Positions 35,734-45,544 of a stretch of 64,000 bases of DNA are shown piece after piece (the first letter of the stretch is position 1; the number at the start of each line of letters is the position of its first letter). This DNA comes from Larkinella sp051857545 (lineage in GTDB: Bacteria; Bacteroidota; Bacteroidia; Cytophagales; Spirosomataceae): NCBI RefSeq assembly GCF_051857545.1, contig NZ_JBPZHB010000006.1:124001-188000 (forward strand), read 5' to 3'. The notes below the pieces were generated by a model that saw only the letters and a program-made list of their open reading frames with translations, ran no database searches and was not told where the DNA came from. The translations under genes were made by a program, and so were the position numbers.

Positions 35734-37725
35734 ATGGCAAAGCATCACGATCATTCCCACGAAGACGGGCATACGCACGATCACGATGAGCTGGATCTGG
35801 ACGAAACCGAATCGTCGGACGAAACTATGGGTTCAGAAAAATCAAAATCCATCCTTGGCAGACTGGAAGAATACATGCCGGTTATCATCAGTTTTTTGCT
35901 GCTGCTGGGCGGTATTTTACTGGATCATTACGCGCCGAACCGGTTTCGTGATCCGTGGCGGTTTTTCTGGTATCTAGCGGCTTATTGGCCTGTTGGCCGA
36001 CCGGTTCTCCGCCGTGCCGGAATGCGAATTTTGAAAGGCGATGTCTTCACCGAATTTTTCCTGATGGGTGTCGCCACCATGGGTGCGTTCCTCATCCGGG
36101 AATATCCCGAAGGCGTCGCCGTGATGCTTTTTTACACCGTCGGCGAATTGTTTCAGGATGCCGCCGTGATGCGGGCGCGTCGTTCCATCAAAGCGCTGCT
36201 CGACGTCCGGCCCGACACGGTGACGGTGTTGCGGGACGGAAAAACCGTACCGACCAAAGCCGCGCAGGTAAAAATTGGCGAAGTAATTCAGATCAAACCG
36301 GGCGAAAAAGTGGGGCTGGATGGCAAATTGACGTCCGAAAGCGGTTCGTTCGAAACAGCGGCTCTAACCGGCGAAAGCGTTCCCCGCACGATTGTGAAAG
36401 GCGAAGATGTGCTGGCGGGGATGATTAACCGGCAAACCCTGGTGGAAATGGAAGTGACCACGCTCTATCAGGATTCCAAGCTGTCGCGCATTTTGAAACT
36501 GGTGCAGGAAGCAACCGGACGCAAGGCACAGACGCAGGAGTTCATCGCCCGGTTTGCCAAAATCTATACGCCGATGATCTGCGCCCTGGCGCTGGCCGTT
36601 ACGCTGTTGCCGTATTTTTTTGTGGCGGATTACCGCTTTCAGGACTGGCTCTACCGCGGTCTGGTTTTTCTGGTCATCGGCTGTCCGTGTGCGCTCGTGA
36701 TCTCCATTCCGCTGGGCTATTTTGGCGGGATCGGCGCGGGTTCAAGGCATGGTATTCTGTTCAAAGGCTCGGTTTTCCTAGATCTGATTACACAGGTTAA
36801 AACTGTGGTGATGGACAAAACCGGCACGCTCACCCAGGGTGTTTTCAAGGTGCAGGAAGTCCGGGCGCAGGGCATGACGACGCCCGAATTAGCCCATCTG
36901 ACGGCGGCTTTGGAACGCAAATCCACGCATCCAGTGGCCACGGCCATTCTAGCTTATGCCGGTTCGGAAGAGAGACCAGTTTCCGTTGAAAACGTGGAAG
37001 AAATTCCGGGGCATGGGTTAAAGGGAACCGTAGACGGCAAAACCGTGCTGGCCGGAAACGCCAAATTGCTGCAAAAATTCAACGTAACGTTTGACGAAGC
37101 ACTGACGGCAATTCCTTTTACGGTGGTGTTCGTCGCCGTCAATGGGCAGTTTGCCGGGTATTTCACGATTGCTGACGAGGAAAAACCGGATGCCGCCGAC
37201 ACCATTCGGCAATTGCACGCGCTGGGCCTGAAAACCGTCATGCTGTCGGGCGATAAATCGGCGGTGGTTCAGGCGGTTTCCCAAAAAGTAGGCGTCGGGG
37301 AAGCCATCGGCGATCTGTTGCCCGAAGACAAAGTGCGGGAGGTCGAGCGATTGAAAAAGGCCCTTTCCGGCAATCCCAGGGCCAAACTGGCGTTTGTGGG
37401 CGACGGCGTCAACGACGCACCGGTGGTGGCGCTGGCCGATGTGGGCATTGCGATGGGCGGCCTGGGCTCCGACGCGACCATTGAAACCGCCGACGTGGTG
37501 ATTCAAAATGACCAGCCGTCGAAGATTGTCACGGCGGTGAAAATTGGCCGGGCGACGCGGCAGATTGTCTGGCAAAACATCACGCTCTCGCTGGTCGTCA
37601 AGGCCATCGTTTTGTTGCTGGGGGCCGGTGGCATTGCGACCATGTGGGAAGCGGTTTTTGCCGATGTGGGCGTCGCGTTGCTGGCAATTCTGAACGCCGT
37701 TCGGGTGCAGAATCTGAAGTTTTAA
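35734..37725 (+). CDS. P1B-2-type heavy-metal ATPase (Zn2+/Cd2+ export, ZntA/CadA-like)
   Basis: 663 aa. The N-terminus is a His-rich tail (H-H-D-H-S-H-E-D-G-H-T-H-D-H-D) instead of a GMTCxxC domain. The A-domain has T-G-E-S (about 212-215). The metal site in helix 6 is C-P-C (317-319). The phosphorylation site D-K-T-G-T-L-T starts at Asp361. The hinge is G-D-G-V-N-D-A-P. Helix 8 has Asp644 in the A-D-V-G motif, the P1B-2 mark for Zn/Cd. It follows the preceding gene by 5 bp and ends the resistance operon. It moves the metal from the cytoplasm to the periplasm, where the RND pump can take over. Confidence 0.93.
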   Translation: MAKHHDHSHEDGHTHDHDELDLDETESSDETMGSEKSKSILGRLEEYMPVIISFLLLLGGILLDHYAPNRFRDPWRFFWYLAAYWPVGRPVLRRAGMRILKGDVFTEFFLMGVATMGAFLIREYPEGVAVMLFYTVGELFQDAAVMRARRSIKALLDVRPDTVTVLRDGKTVPTKAAQVKIGEVIQIKPGEKVGLDGKLTSESGSFETAALTGESVPRTIVKGEDVLAGMINRQTLVEMEVTTLYQDSKLSRILKLVQEATGRKAQTQEFIARFAKIYTPMICALALAVTLLPYFFVADYRFQDWLYRGLVFLVIGCPCALVISIPLGYFGGIGAGSRHGILFKGSVFLDLITQVKTVVMDKTGTLTQGVFKVQEVRAQGMTTPELAHLTAALERKSTHPVATAILAYAGSEERPVSVENVEEIPGHGLKGTVDGKTVLAGNAKLLQKFNVTFDEALTAIPFTVVFVAVNGQFAGYFTIADEEKPDAADTIRQLHALGLKTVMLSGDKSAVVQAVSQKVGVGEAIGDLLPEDKVREVERLKKALSGNPRAKLAFVGDGVNDAPVVALADVGIAMGGLGSDATIETADVVIQNDQPSKIVTAVKIGRATRQIVWQNITLSLVVKAIVLLLGAGGIATMWEAVFADVGVALLAILNAVRVQNLKF

Positions 37726-37740
37726 GTAAGTCCGTACGGT

Positions 37741-38316
37741 ATGCCAACCTTTTTCGCAACACCCGCCGAGTTCCGCCAGTGGCTGGAACAGCATCATGAA
37801 ACCGAGAAGGAATTGTTCGTCGGTTTTTACAAAGTGGGTTCCGGCAAACTCAGCATCACCTGGCCGCAGTCGGTCGATGAAGCCCTGTGTTTCGGCTGGA
37901 TCGACGGCATCCGGAAATCCATCGACGAAACGAGTTACATGATCCGGTTTACGCCCCGGAAAACGAAAAGCATCTGGAGCGCGGTGAACCTCAAACGGAT
38001 GGAGGAACTCACCGAACAAGGGCTGGTAAAACCCGCCGGTCTGACCGTTTTTCAGGAACGGGATTTGAAAAAAGCCGGAATTTATTCGCACGAAAAAGAA
38101 GACCAGCCACTGAACGCAGCTTTTGAAGCACAGTTGAAAGCGAACGAAAAAGCCTGGCAGTTTTTTCACCAACAGGCCCCCTCCTACCAGAAAACGGTCC
38201 GGCACTGGATCATGGGTGCCAAGCAGCCCGAAACCCGTTTAAAACGCCTGATGAGCTTGATCGAAGACTCGGAAAACGGACGAAAAGTGGCACCATTTAG
38301 GCGTAATGGCGAATAA
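37741..38316 (+). CDS. YdeI/OmpD-associated (bacteriocin-protection-like) family protein
   Basis: 191 aa. The N-terminal part (F-R-Q-W-L-E-Q-H-H-E-T-E-K-E-L-F-V-G-F) and the middle block V-D-E-A-L-C-F-G-W-I-D-G-I-R-K-S-I-D are the hallmarks of the family. After them come the R-F-T-P-R-K-x-K-S-I-W-S segment and a helical tail. Cytoplasmic, function uncertain. It starts 15 bp after the ATPase gene and could be read through from the metal operon, but nothing links it to metals. Confidence 0.85.
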   Translation: MPTFFATPAEFRQWLEQHHETEKELFVGFYKVGSGKLSITWPQSVDEALCFGWIDGIRKSIDETSYMIRFTPRKTKSIWSAVNLKRMEELTEQGLVKPAGLTVFQERDLKKAGIYSHEKEDQPLNAAFEAQLKANEKAWQFFHQQAPSYQKTVRHWIMGAKQPETRLKRLMSLIEDSENGRKVAPFRRNGE

Positions 38317-38403
38317 CGTTGCCTTTGAATTCTGTCAGACAATCGTTAAAATGAGTCGCAAACAAGCCCGGATGACAAAATCCGCCAGCGTTTTGCGGTA
38401 TTT

Positions 38404-40245
38404 ATGGAAACTTTTGCACTTCTCTTTTCCCGAAACCCATTTCTCATCCGGTTTTTTCAAACCCTGACGTTTGCTGCGGTTTTTCTCGTCACCATCCCGC
38501 ATTCATTCGGACAAAAAAAAGTCGGAAACTTGGCGTTTACGGTTTCGATGGAAGACCCCGCCACACATCTCTACCACGTTACGTTTCGTTGCGACGGCAT
38601 CCCGGGCGATACGCTGAGTTTTAAGATGCCGGTCTGGACACCCGGGTATTACCAGTTGATGAATTACGCCCAACAGGTGCAGAATTTTCAAGCCACCGAC
38701 GGTTCCGGCAAGCCTTTGAAATGGGACAAAACCGCCAACAGCCGCTGGAAAGTCTATCCGAAACAGACCAAATCGGTTACGCTCACCTATGACGTCAAAG
38801 CCACCCGGAATTTTGTGGCCGGGAATTACCTGGACGAAAACCGGGGCTATATTTCACCGGCAGGTGTGTTTCTGTACCCCGAAGGACAACTCAACCACCC
38901 GCTTACCGTGACGCTAAAACCGTATGCGAAATGGAGCGGCCCCATTGCCACGGGTCTGGATTCAATTACCGGACAGTCCCATACGTTTGTGGCACCCAAC
39001 TACGACCTGCTGTATGACAGCCCGATTTTGATGGGGAATCTGGAGCAACTGCCCTCGTTCACGGTACAGGGAATTCCGCATTATTTTATTGGGTACAACC
39101 TCGGCAACTTCAACCGGCAGCAGTTTATGGCCGATCTGAAGAAGATTGTCGAAGGGTCGGTGGCCGTGATTGGCGATATTCCCTACAAACACTACACCTT
39201 CATTGCCATCGGGCCGGGCGGGGGCGGCATTGAGCATTTGAATTCCACGTCGATCAGTTTCAGCGGGGAGCAACTGGAGACGCGAGCCGGGAAAAACCAG
39301 CTCTACAACTTTCTGGCGCACGAGTATTTCCACCATTACAATGTCAAGCGCATTCGCCCTGTCGAGTTAGGACCGTTCAATTACGATCAGCAAAACCGCA
39401 CGCGGATGCTCTGGGTTTCGGAAGGATTTACGGTCTATTATCCGTACCTGATTCTGAAAAAAGCCGGTTTAATGACGGAGGAAGAGGTTTTTGGAGCGTT
39501 GCAGCGAAACGTTGCCAGCTACGAGAACAAACCCGGCCACCGGTTTCAGTCGGCCACCCAGGCCAGTTTCGAAACCTGGGAAGACGGCCCCTTTGGCCGA
39601 ACGGGCGACGAAGCCTACAAAACCATTTCGTATTACAGCAAAGGTCCGGTTTTGGGTGCTATGCTCGACTTTAAAATCCGGCATGAAACCCAGAATAAAA
39701 AGTCGCTCGACGACGTAATGCGGGCGCTGTACCAGACCTATTATCAGACACAGAAACGTGGCTTTACGGAGAACGAATTCTGGGCGGAATGCGAAAAAAT
39801 CGCCGGGACGTCGTTAAAAGAACTGTTCGATTATGCCTCGACCGTGACAGAAATTGACTATCCGAAATACTTCGCCTATGCCGGTTTAGCCATCGACGCC
39901 ACCCCCAAAGAAGTACCGGGCTCGTGGCTGGGCATTTCGTTCAAAGAAAAGGTGGACAGCCTGGTCGTCACGGAAGCCGAATGGGAATCACCCGCCTGGA
40001 AAGCCGGGCTCCGCAAAGGAACGGTTATTCTGCACATCGACGGGCAAAAAGCGGACGTTCAGGCTCTGAGCGCGCTGGTGAAGACCAAAAAACCGGGCGA
40101 TCCGGTCAAACTACTGGTTTTACAGAACGATCAGCCCAAAGAAATAACGGCGGTCTTGGGTAAAAAATCCGAACGGAGTTTTGAAATAACCCGACTTCCC
40201 AACCCGACGGCACTGCAAGCGGCCATTTTGAAAGCGTGGCTGTGA
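38404..40245 (+). CDS. M61 glycyl-aminopeptidase-type metallopeptidase with PDZ domain
   Basis: 613 aa. The hydrophobic N-terminus (about 16-37) is a signal peptide or anchor. The N-terminal beta domain runs to about 220. The zinc site is H-E-Y-F-H (His306, Glu307, His310), with the third ligand Glu in S-E-G-F-T-V-Y-Y. The C-terminal PDZ domain (about 520-600) carries W-L-G-I-S-F and the loop A-G-L-R-K-G-T-V-I. This is the M61 layout. It is probably periplasmic. It is convergent with the oxidoreductase gene and has no partner. Confidence 0.9.
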   Translation: METFALLFSRNPFLIRFFQTLTFAAVFLVTIPHSFGQKKVGNLAFTVSMEDPATHLYHVTFRCDGIPGDTLSFKMPVWTPGYYQLMNYAQQVQNFQATDGSGKPLKWDKTANSRWKVYPKQTKSVTLTYDVKATRNFVAGNYLDENRGYISPAGVFLYPEGQLNHPLTVTLKPYAKWSGPIATGLDSITGQSHTFVAPNYDLLYDSPILMGNLEQLPSFTVQGIPHYFIGYNLGNFNRQQFMADLKKIVEGSVAVIGDIPYKHYTFIAIGPGGGGIEHLNSTSISFSGEQLETRAGKNQLYNFLAHEYFHHYNVKRIRPVELGPFNYDQQNRTRMLWVSEGFTVYYPYLILKKAGLMTEEEVFGALQRNVASYENKPGHRFQSATQASFETWEDGPFGRTGDEAYKTISYYSKGPVLGAMLDFKIRHETQNKKSLDDVMRALYQTYYQTQKRGFTENEFWAECEKIAGTSLKELFDYASTVTEIDYPKYFAYAGLAIDATPKEVPGSWLGISFKEKVDSLVVTEAEWESPAWKAGLRKGTVILHIDGQKADVQALSALVKTKKPGDPVKLLVLQNDQPKEITAVLGKKSERSFEITRLPNPTALQAAILKAWL

Positions 40246-40247
40246 AG

Positions 40248-40330
40248 GAGAGTAAAGAGAATAGACAAGAGAATAAAGATCCGAAAACAGTTCTTGTTAT
40301 CCTCTAACTTCTCTTGTCTTACCTCTCTTG
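40248..40330. terminator. Imperfect inverted repeat between convergent genes
   Basis: agacaagaga (about 40264-40273) and tctcttgtct (40311-40320) pair across a 37-nt loop. It may serve as a shared terminator for the M61 and oxidoreductase genes; no strong T-run is seen. Confidence 0.35.
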
Positions 40331-40334
40331 TCTT

Positions 40335-41771
40335 TTACACCGTTTCCGATTGCAGGCTTTCGACGGAAGCGCTTTCCTGGTAGCTGTCATAATCGGTGTT
40401 GATTTCCCACAAATCGTGATTCGCTCCGGAAACAATGTTGTCGGCGGCCAGGATGCCCATCAGAATGGAGTGGTCCTGGTTGTTGTATTTGAAGGAGCCA
40501 TACCGGCCAATGACGCTCAGTCCTTTTAAACCTGAAAGATACTCCTGAATCGGTTTCAGTATCTCTTTGTAGCCTTTTGAATAAACTGGGTAACTCCGCG
40601 CTAACCGCTTCACAAAACCGGCCGAAATGGTCGCGCCGGGAATCAGCCCGGTTTTGATCAGTTCGTTCGATGCCAGTTCGATCAGTTCCGTATCCGTTTT
40701 TTTCCAGATCTCATCCTGTTCGTAACACCAGTATTCCAGCGTCAGAATGCTGGCTTTTTCACCGTTGGTGATTTCCGGGACCCAGTTCCGGAAGTTGGTA
40801 ATCCGCCCGGTCAGCAGTTCTTTCGAATGGATATACAGCCAGTTATCGGGAAACAAATCGCTGGAATCTACTTTCAGATACACCAGAATCGTGTTGCGAA
40901 ACCGCAGACGGCTCACTTGGTTTTTAACGGCAACCGGCACGTCCGGCAACCGGTTGACCAGCAGCGTCAGCGGCATGGTCGAAATCACGTGGTCGAACGC
41001 TCTGACGGTGCCGTCTTCCAGTTTGATTCCGTAGCGATCTTCCCCGTCGGTGACCACCGAATGAACCGGGGTTTTGAGGTGAACCGCTCCGCTGTGGCGT
41101 TTAACGTAGTCGGCCATCCGGTCGTAAATCATTCCGTTGCCGCCAACTGGATAGGCAAACTGGTCGATCAGCGTTTTGTGCGTATTGCCTTTCCCGCCTA
41201 TAAAGGCATTTTTGACGGCTTCGCCGAGCGATAATTTTTTGATCCGCTGGGCGGCAAAATCTTCGTCCAGATCCGTACAGGCAATGCCCCAGAGCTTTTC
41301 GGAATACGTCTTGAAAAAGGTAGAATACAGTTTGTAGCCAAACCGCCGAACCACCCACGACTCGAAGGTTTGCTGGTCGGGTGTTGGGGTTATTTTCTCC
41401 CGAAAGTAACTATTCATGCTGCTAATCGACTGGCGAACACCCAGTTTACGCAGCGCATCGAAGGGTTTGAGGGGATAATAAAAGAGTTTGGAGTTGTAAT
41501 AAATCCGGGTCAGGCGGTTCACCATGCGGAAATCAGAACCGGCGACTTCGAACCACACTTTGTTGATGCGGGCGTCACTGCTAAAAAACCGGTGTGGCCC
41601 CAGATCAACCGTTTGATTCCATAACTGAAAGGACTGTGATAACCCGCCTACATTGGGCCCTGCTTCAAACACCTCGACGGTGATTCCGGCTTTGGCGAGT
41701 TCGTAGGCGGCCGTTAAACCCGCCGGGCCTGCCCCGATAATTCCAACTTTTTTGTCCAGTTTTGTGCGCAT
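40335..41771 (-). CDS. FAD/NAD(P)-binding oxidoreductase, UDP-galactopyranose-mutase/protoporphyrinogen-oxidase-like
   Basis: 478 aa. The N-terminal Rossmann motif is G-I-I-G-A-G-P-A-G-L-T-A-A-Y-E-L (G-x-G-x-x-G), followed by E-A-G-P-N-V-G-G-L-S. Central parts such as G-P-H-R-F-F-S-S-D-A-R and the C-terminal Y-G-S-F-K-Y-N-N-Q-D-H-S-I-L-M-G fit amino-oxidase-type flavoproteins often located in polysaccharide or glycosyltransferase loci. It has no sugar genes beside it here. Cytoplasmic flavoenzyme; substrate unknown. Confidence 0.82.
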   Translation of the reverse strand: MRTKLDKKVGIIGAGPAGLTAAYELAKAGITVEVFEAGPNVGGLSQSFQLWNQTVDLGPHRFFSSDARINKVWFEVAGSDFRMVNRLTRIYYNSKLFYYPLKPFDALRKLGVRQSISSMNSYFREKITPTPDQQTFESWVVRRFGYKLYSTFFKTYSEKLWGIACTDLDEDFAAQRIKKLSLGEAVKNAFIGGKGNTHKTLIDQFAYPVGGNGMIYDRMADYVKRHSGAVHLKTPVHSVVTDGEDRYGIKLEDGTVRAFDHVISTMPLTLLVNRLPDVPVAVKNQVSRLRFRNTILVYLKVDSSDLFPDNWLYIHSKELLTGRITNFRNWVPEITNGEKASILTLEYWCYEQDEIWKKTDTELIELASNELIKTGLIPGATISAGFVKRLARSYPVYSKGYKEILKPIQEYLSGLKGLSVIGRYGSFKYNNQDHSILMGILAADNIVSGANHDLWEINTDYDSYQESASVESLQSETV

Positions 41772-41960
41772 CTGTTTTCCGGTAGCGCGGGCTACCGGGG
41801 TCTAGGCCCCATTTGCCTCCACTCGCTTCCTCACCGATTCAGACCAACTGGAGCCACTCTCTATCTTCATTGTGAACGTGAATATACTTAATTACCGTAA
41901 TAATCCTTTCGGTTACATAAACGTCCGCCAAATTTTGAGCAACCGGCAACGGCAATCTGT

Positions 41961-42842
41961 TCATTTTTCTTTCTCTTTCCACAGCCAACGCAGCGATTCC
42001 GGCAGAATGGAGCCGCCATGTTTGCCGTTGTGTCCGCCAATACCACCGACAAACTGGTAGTCATATTGCCGGAATTTCAAAGCCGCATCCATCTGCAGAT
42101 TTCCCAGCCACCAGTTTCCGTGGGCATTGTCGAGATCGTTGCTACCGTCTTGCAGAAACACTTTGATGTCGCGTTTGGGAGCTTTTCGGATGAGCGACGG
42201 ATAAACGTGTCCGCCTTTGATGTTCGTAAAACTGCCGACGTGGCTCAACACTTTCTGGAAATAATCGGGCCGTTGCCAGGCCACCGTGAAGGCGCAAATA
42301 CCGCCGGAAGAAATCCCGCCGATGGCGCGCATCTTCGGCGAATCGGCCAGCTTGTAGGTCTTGCCGAGTTCCGGAATCAGTTCTTCGATGAGCAGCCGGG
42401 CATACTGGCTGGTGAGTGTGTCGTATTCAAAACTCCGGTTATCGGCCCGCCAGGGATCTTTAGGCAGGTCGGTGCCGTGCTGCCCGGGGTTGATGAACAG
42501 CCCAATGGTTACGGGCATGGCTTTCTGGTGAATGAGGTTATCGAAAACCACCGGAACCCGGAAATCGCCGTCTTCCTTTACGTAGGCATGTCCGTCCTGA
42601 AATACCATCAGGGCTACCGGGCTGTCGGCCTTGTACTGCGCCGGTACATAGACAAAATACTCCCGAACGGTATTCGGAAAAACCGTGCTTTTCCAGACGA
42701 ACTTCGTCACCTGACCTGTTGGAACGCCCTCGTGCCGTTGCGAATCCGGGCCGTAGGTGGCGGTTTCGGGCTGGGCAAACCCGGCGGTAAACGCCAGCAT
42801 GAACAGGCACAGACCGGCTGCGAATGGTAAAAAATGGTTCAT
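41961..42842 (-). CDS. Secreted esterase, Fes/IroE-like alpha/beta hydrolase
   Basis: 293 aa. The signal peptide ends T-A-G-F-A-Q. The nucleophile is in I-G-G-I-S-S-G-G-I-C (G-x-S-x-G). An Asp lies in L-Q-D-G-S-N-D and the His in G-G-H-N-G-K-H-G-G. The Y-x-V-Y-V-P-A-Q-Y start is typical of the esterase D/enterobactin-esterase-like family. It may act on siderophore or polysaccharide esters. It is followed by a palindromic spacer and the OPT gene on the same strand. Confidence 0.85.
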   Translation of the reverse strand: MNHFLPFAAGLCLFMLAFTAGFAQPETATYGPDSQRHEGVPTGQVTKFVWKSTVFPNTVREYFVYVPAQYKADSPVALMVFQDGHAYVKEDGDFRVPVVFDNLIHQKAMPVTIGLFINPGQHGTDLPKDPWRADNRSFEYDTLTSQYARLLIEELIPELGKTYKLADSPKMRAIGGISSGGICAFTVAWQRPDYFQKVLSHVGSFTNIKGGHVYPSLIRKAPKRDIKVFLQDGSNDLDNAHGNWWLGNLQMDAALKFRQYDYQFVGGIGGHNGKHGGSILPESLRWLWKEKEK

Positions 42843-42865
42843 GGGAGGGAAGGGATAAGGGGTTA

Positions 42866-42962
42866 ATTTTAAATGATAAATGATAAATGATAAATGTAAA
42901 AGTGTTTGGACCCCACCAGCCTACTTTTACATTTAGCGTTCATCATTTATCATTTAAAATTC
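42866..42962. repeat. AT-rich inverted repeat between the OPT and esterase genes
   Basis: The left part has aaatgataaatgat repeated; the right part has the complement (atcatttatcatttaaaa). They pair over about 30 nt. A 7-bp direct repeat (gataaat) occurs three times in the left arm. It may be a terminator for OPT on the minus strand. Confidence 0.6.
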
Positions 42963-42972
42963 TTTTTATTGG

Positions 42973-45009
42973 TCAGTTTCGCTTCATCGCAACCCGGTAC
43001 AGAATAACCGCCAGACCCAAAAAGAGCAACGCACCCAGCAGTTGATAGCCTTCAACCCCCAGGGCGCTCTCCAGCGCGGGTTCCAGGGTCAATCGGGACA
43101 GAAAATTGTAAACCGATTCATTCACCGACAGCAGGGCGACGACCACCCCTGCCAGTGCGCCACCGGCAACCAAACCGGTTGAAAACAAACTACCCCGGCC
43201 GAGGTCGGCGTCTTCTTCGACAATGCCTTTCCGCTTGAAATTCCAGTCGACCAGCGCCTTGACGCAGCCCCCGGCGAAAATCGGCAGTGTCGTCGCGAGT
43301 GGCAGATACAACCCGACGGCAAACGCCAGCGCGCTGATGCCACAAATTTCCACGACAAACGACATGAACGCGCCCACGAGCACAAATTGCCAGTCGAGGT
43401 TGAACGACAGCAGCCCTTTGATGAGCGTGGCCATGAGCGTTCCCTGCGGAGCCGGAAACCGGTCGCTGCCGATGGCGTGGGTAATGCCCTGTGCCACGAG
43501 ATCCGGCGTGGGTATATCCAGGATCTTGATCGTTGCACCGATGGCCAGTGAGGAGACGATAACGCCGACAAACAGTGCCATTTGCTGGTATTTTGGCGTT
43601 GCACCCACTAAATAACCGGTTTTCAGATCCTGAGAAGTAGCTCCGGCGGTGGCGGCCGCGATGCAAATCATTCCCCCCACCACCAGCACGGCGGGTTCGT
43701 AGATTCGGCCCGTCAGACCGGCGCCGATGAATACCAAAGCCGTGCCCATGATGGTGGCAATGGTCATTCCCGAAACCGGCGATGAACTGGAGCCGATCAG
43801 GCCCACGATCCGGCTGGCCACGGTGACGAAGAAAAAGCCGAATACCACTACCAAAATGGCGATTAGAATTTTAGTCAGGACCGAGTCACCGGGAATTTGC
43901 GGTAAGATCACCATCAAAACCGCCAGAATCAGACTTCCGATGACAACGATTCGAATGGATAAATCCTGCTCCGTCCGCCGAACCTGCGTTCCTTCGGCCG
44001 CGACATCCACTTTTTTGAAGCTATCACGAAACGACGAAACAATGGTGGGGATGGTTTTCAGCAGGGTCATAAAACCGCCCGCCGTGACAGCCCCCGCGCC
44101 AATTTGCCGGATGTAGGCCCGGTAGATGGCGGCAGCCGTATCGCCAAAGCCGTGTGTTTCGGGATTCCAGCCGCCGGGGCCACCGGCAGTTTGCAGATTG
44201 GTGAGATACCCCAGTTTGATCAATTGCAAGGCAATCGTGTCGCCTGGCACCAGCGTTGCCAACAGCGGAATCAGGGCCAGCCACGCCAGAATGCCGCCCC
44301 CCACCAACACCGCCGAAATCCGAAACCCGATGATGTAGCCGACGCCCAGGTACTCCGGGGTGATTTCGCCCGACACCTGCGCCGACGGAAAATAGCGGTT
44401 TACCTGGTTCGTTGCCCAAACCGGTGCTTCGGCAATGACGTGCAGCACTTTCTGGAGGACAGCGTAGAGCAAGGCCACACCCAGTCCCCGATAGGCCATT
44501 TTGGCAAAATCACCACCCCGTTCGCCCGCAATCAGCACCGAGCCGCAGGCCGTGCCTTCGGGATAGGGCAGTTTGCCGTGCTCCTCCACGATGAGCGCCC
44601 GGCGTAGCGGAATCATCATGAGCGTGCCGAGTAGCCCGCCCAGAATGGCCAGCGTCAGAATGGTCCAGTAATTGAAGAAATCGTCGCCAACGCCGTCGGT
44701 CAGGAACAGAAAACCGGGCAGGGTAAACACCACGCCCGACGCGATGGACTCTCCCGCCGAGCCGGTGGTCTGGATGATGTTGTTTTCAAGAATGGTGGTT
44801 TTCAGAAACCGCCGACCGAGCGAGATTGCCAGCACCGCAATGGGAATGGAAGCTGACACCGACAAGCCGGCTTTCAGGGACAGATAGACGGTGGCGGCTC
44901 CGAACAGGACGCCGAACAGCGCCCCGGTGACCACGGCTTTGAACGTAAATTCGGCCGTGCTGGCATTGTCGGCAACATACGGTTTAAACGCGGGCGGTTT
45001 GGTTTCCAT
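42973..45009 (-). CDS. OPT-family oligopeptide transporter
   Basis: 678 aa with about 15 membrane helices. The start E-F-T-F-K-A-V-V-T-G-A-L-F-G-V-L-F-G-A and the motif K-L-P-Y-P-E-G-T-A-C are characteristic of the OPT (EriC-linked/YSL-like) bacterial branch. A further OPT mark is the D-L-K-T-G-Y-L-V-G-A-T-P-K-Y-Q-Q region. It takes up small peptides or metal chelates with protons. Monocistronic; the start codon is 200 bp before the tRNA gene. Confidence 0.9.
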   Translation of the reverse strand: METKPPAFKPYVADNASTAEFTFKAVVTGALFGVLFGAATVYLSLKAGLSVSASIPIAVLAISLGRRFLKTTILENNIIQTTGSAGESIASGVVFTLPGFLFLTDGVGDDFFNYWTILTLAILGGLLGTLMMIPLRRALIVEEHGKLPYPEGTACGSVLIAGERGGDFAKMAYRGLGVALLYAVLQKVLHVIAEAPVWATNQVNRYFPSAQVSGEITPEYLGVGYIIGFRISAVLVGGGILAWLALIPLLATLVPGDTIALQLIKLGYLTNLQTAGGPGGWNPETHGFGDTAAAIYRAYIRQIGAGAVTAGGFMTLLKTIPTIVSSFRDSFKKVDVAAEGTQVRRTEQDLSIRIVVIGSLILAVLMVILPQIPGDSVLTKILIAILVVVFGFFFVTVASRIVGLIGSSSSPVSGMTIATIMGTALVFIGAGLTGRIYEPAVLVVGGMICIAAATAGATSQDLKTGYLVGATPKYQQMALFVGVIVSSLAIGATIKILDIPTPDLVAQGITHAIGSDRFPAPQGTLMATLIKGLLSFNLDWQFVLVGAFMSFVVEICGISALAFAVGLYLPLATTLPIFAGGCVKALVDWNFKRKGIVEEDADLGRGSLFSTGLVAGGALAGVVVALLSVNESVYNFLSRLTLEPALESALGVEGYQLLGALLFLGLAVILYRVAMKRN

Positions 45010-45170
45010 AAGAAGGGTCAGGATTTGCGCGTAAGATCAAACGATTTTGGAATAATACAAAGCCCCCGCCCCCGGAGGTGGCGGAATCCGTGAATTTACG
45101 CGGATAAATTTTTAGTTGGCGGCCCAAAAGACGGAGCATCCGGTTGTTGCACGGGATTCTCCGAAATCCC

Positions 45171-45201
45171 TTGACTTTTCCATTCTTTCTTTAAACATTT
45201 G
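45171..45201 (+). promoter_or_regulatory. Promoter of the tRNA-Gly gene
   Basis: TTG at 45171-45173, 20-bp spacer, then AACATTTG (45194-45201), one mismatch from the -7 consensus. The tRNA begins 10 bp later, which fits a transcription start just before it. Confidence 0.55.
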
Positions 45202-45211
45202 CAGCCTATCA

Positions 45212-45284
45212 GCGGGAGTAGCTCAGTTGGTAGAGCGGCAGCTTCCCAAGCTGCAGGCCGTGGGTTCGAACCCCATTTCCCGCT
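45212..45284 (+). tRNA. tRNA-Gly(CCC)
   Basis: 73 nt with a full cloverleaf: acceptor gcgggag/ttcccgc with discriminator t; D-arm gctcagttggtagagc; anticodon stem gcagc/gctgc around loop ttcccaa, giving anticodon CCC; T-arm gtggg-ttcgaac-cccat. The CCA end is not encoded. It marks the left edge of the low-GC accessory zone, but no copy of its 3' end was found further right that could be an att site. Confidence 0.95.
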
Positions 45285-45544
45285 CGTTTGTTAGTCACTG
45301 TAAATTAAGCACTTAGCTGAGAGGTTGGGTGCTTTTTTTGATATTATATTTGCCTTGGTTTGCATGGCAGTTTACTTTTTCGAGTTGACGTTATTGAACG
45401 CGTATAGGAATTTGAAAATTGTTAATTCTGGAGAATGCAATAATATAAAAACAGAGACTATGGATTTTTAATCAATATCATCGATTCATTATATTTGTTA
45501 GATAACCACATGGTGAATATTTAATTTCATATTTCTTAAGATGT

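Noticed and set aside
37018..38205. Minus-strand frame of 395 codons
   Set aside because: It covers the ends of two clear plus-strand genes (P1B ATPase and YdeI-like) and shows no protein family.
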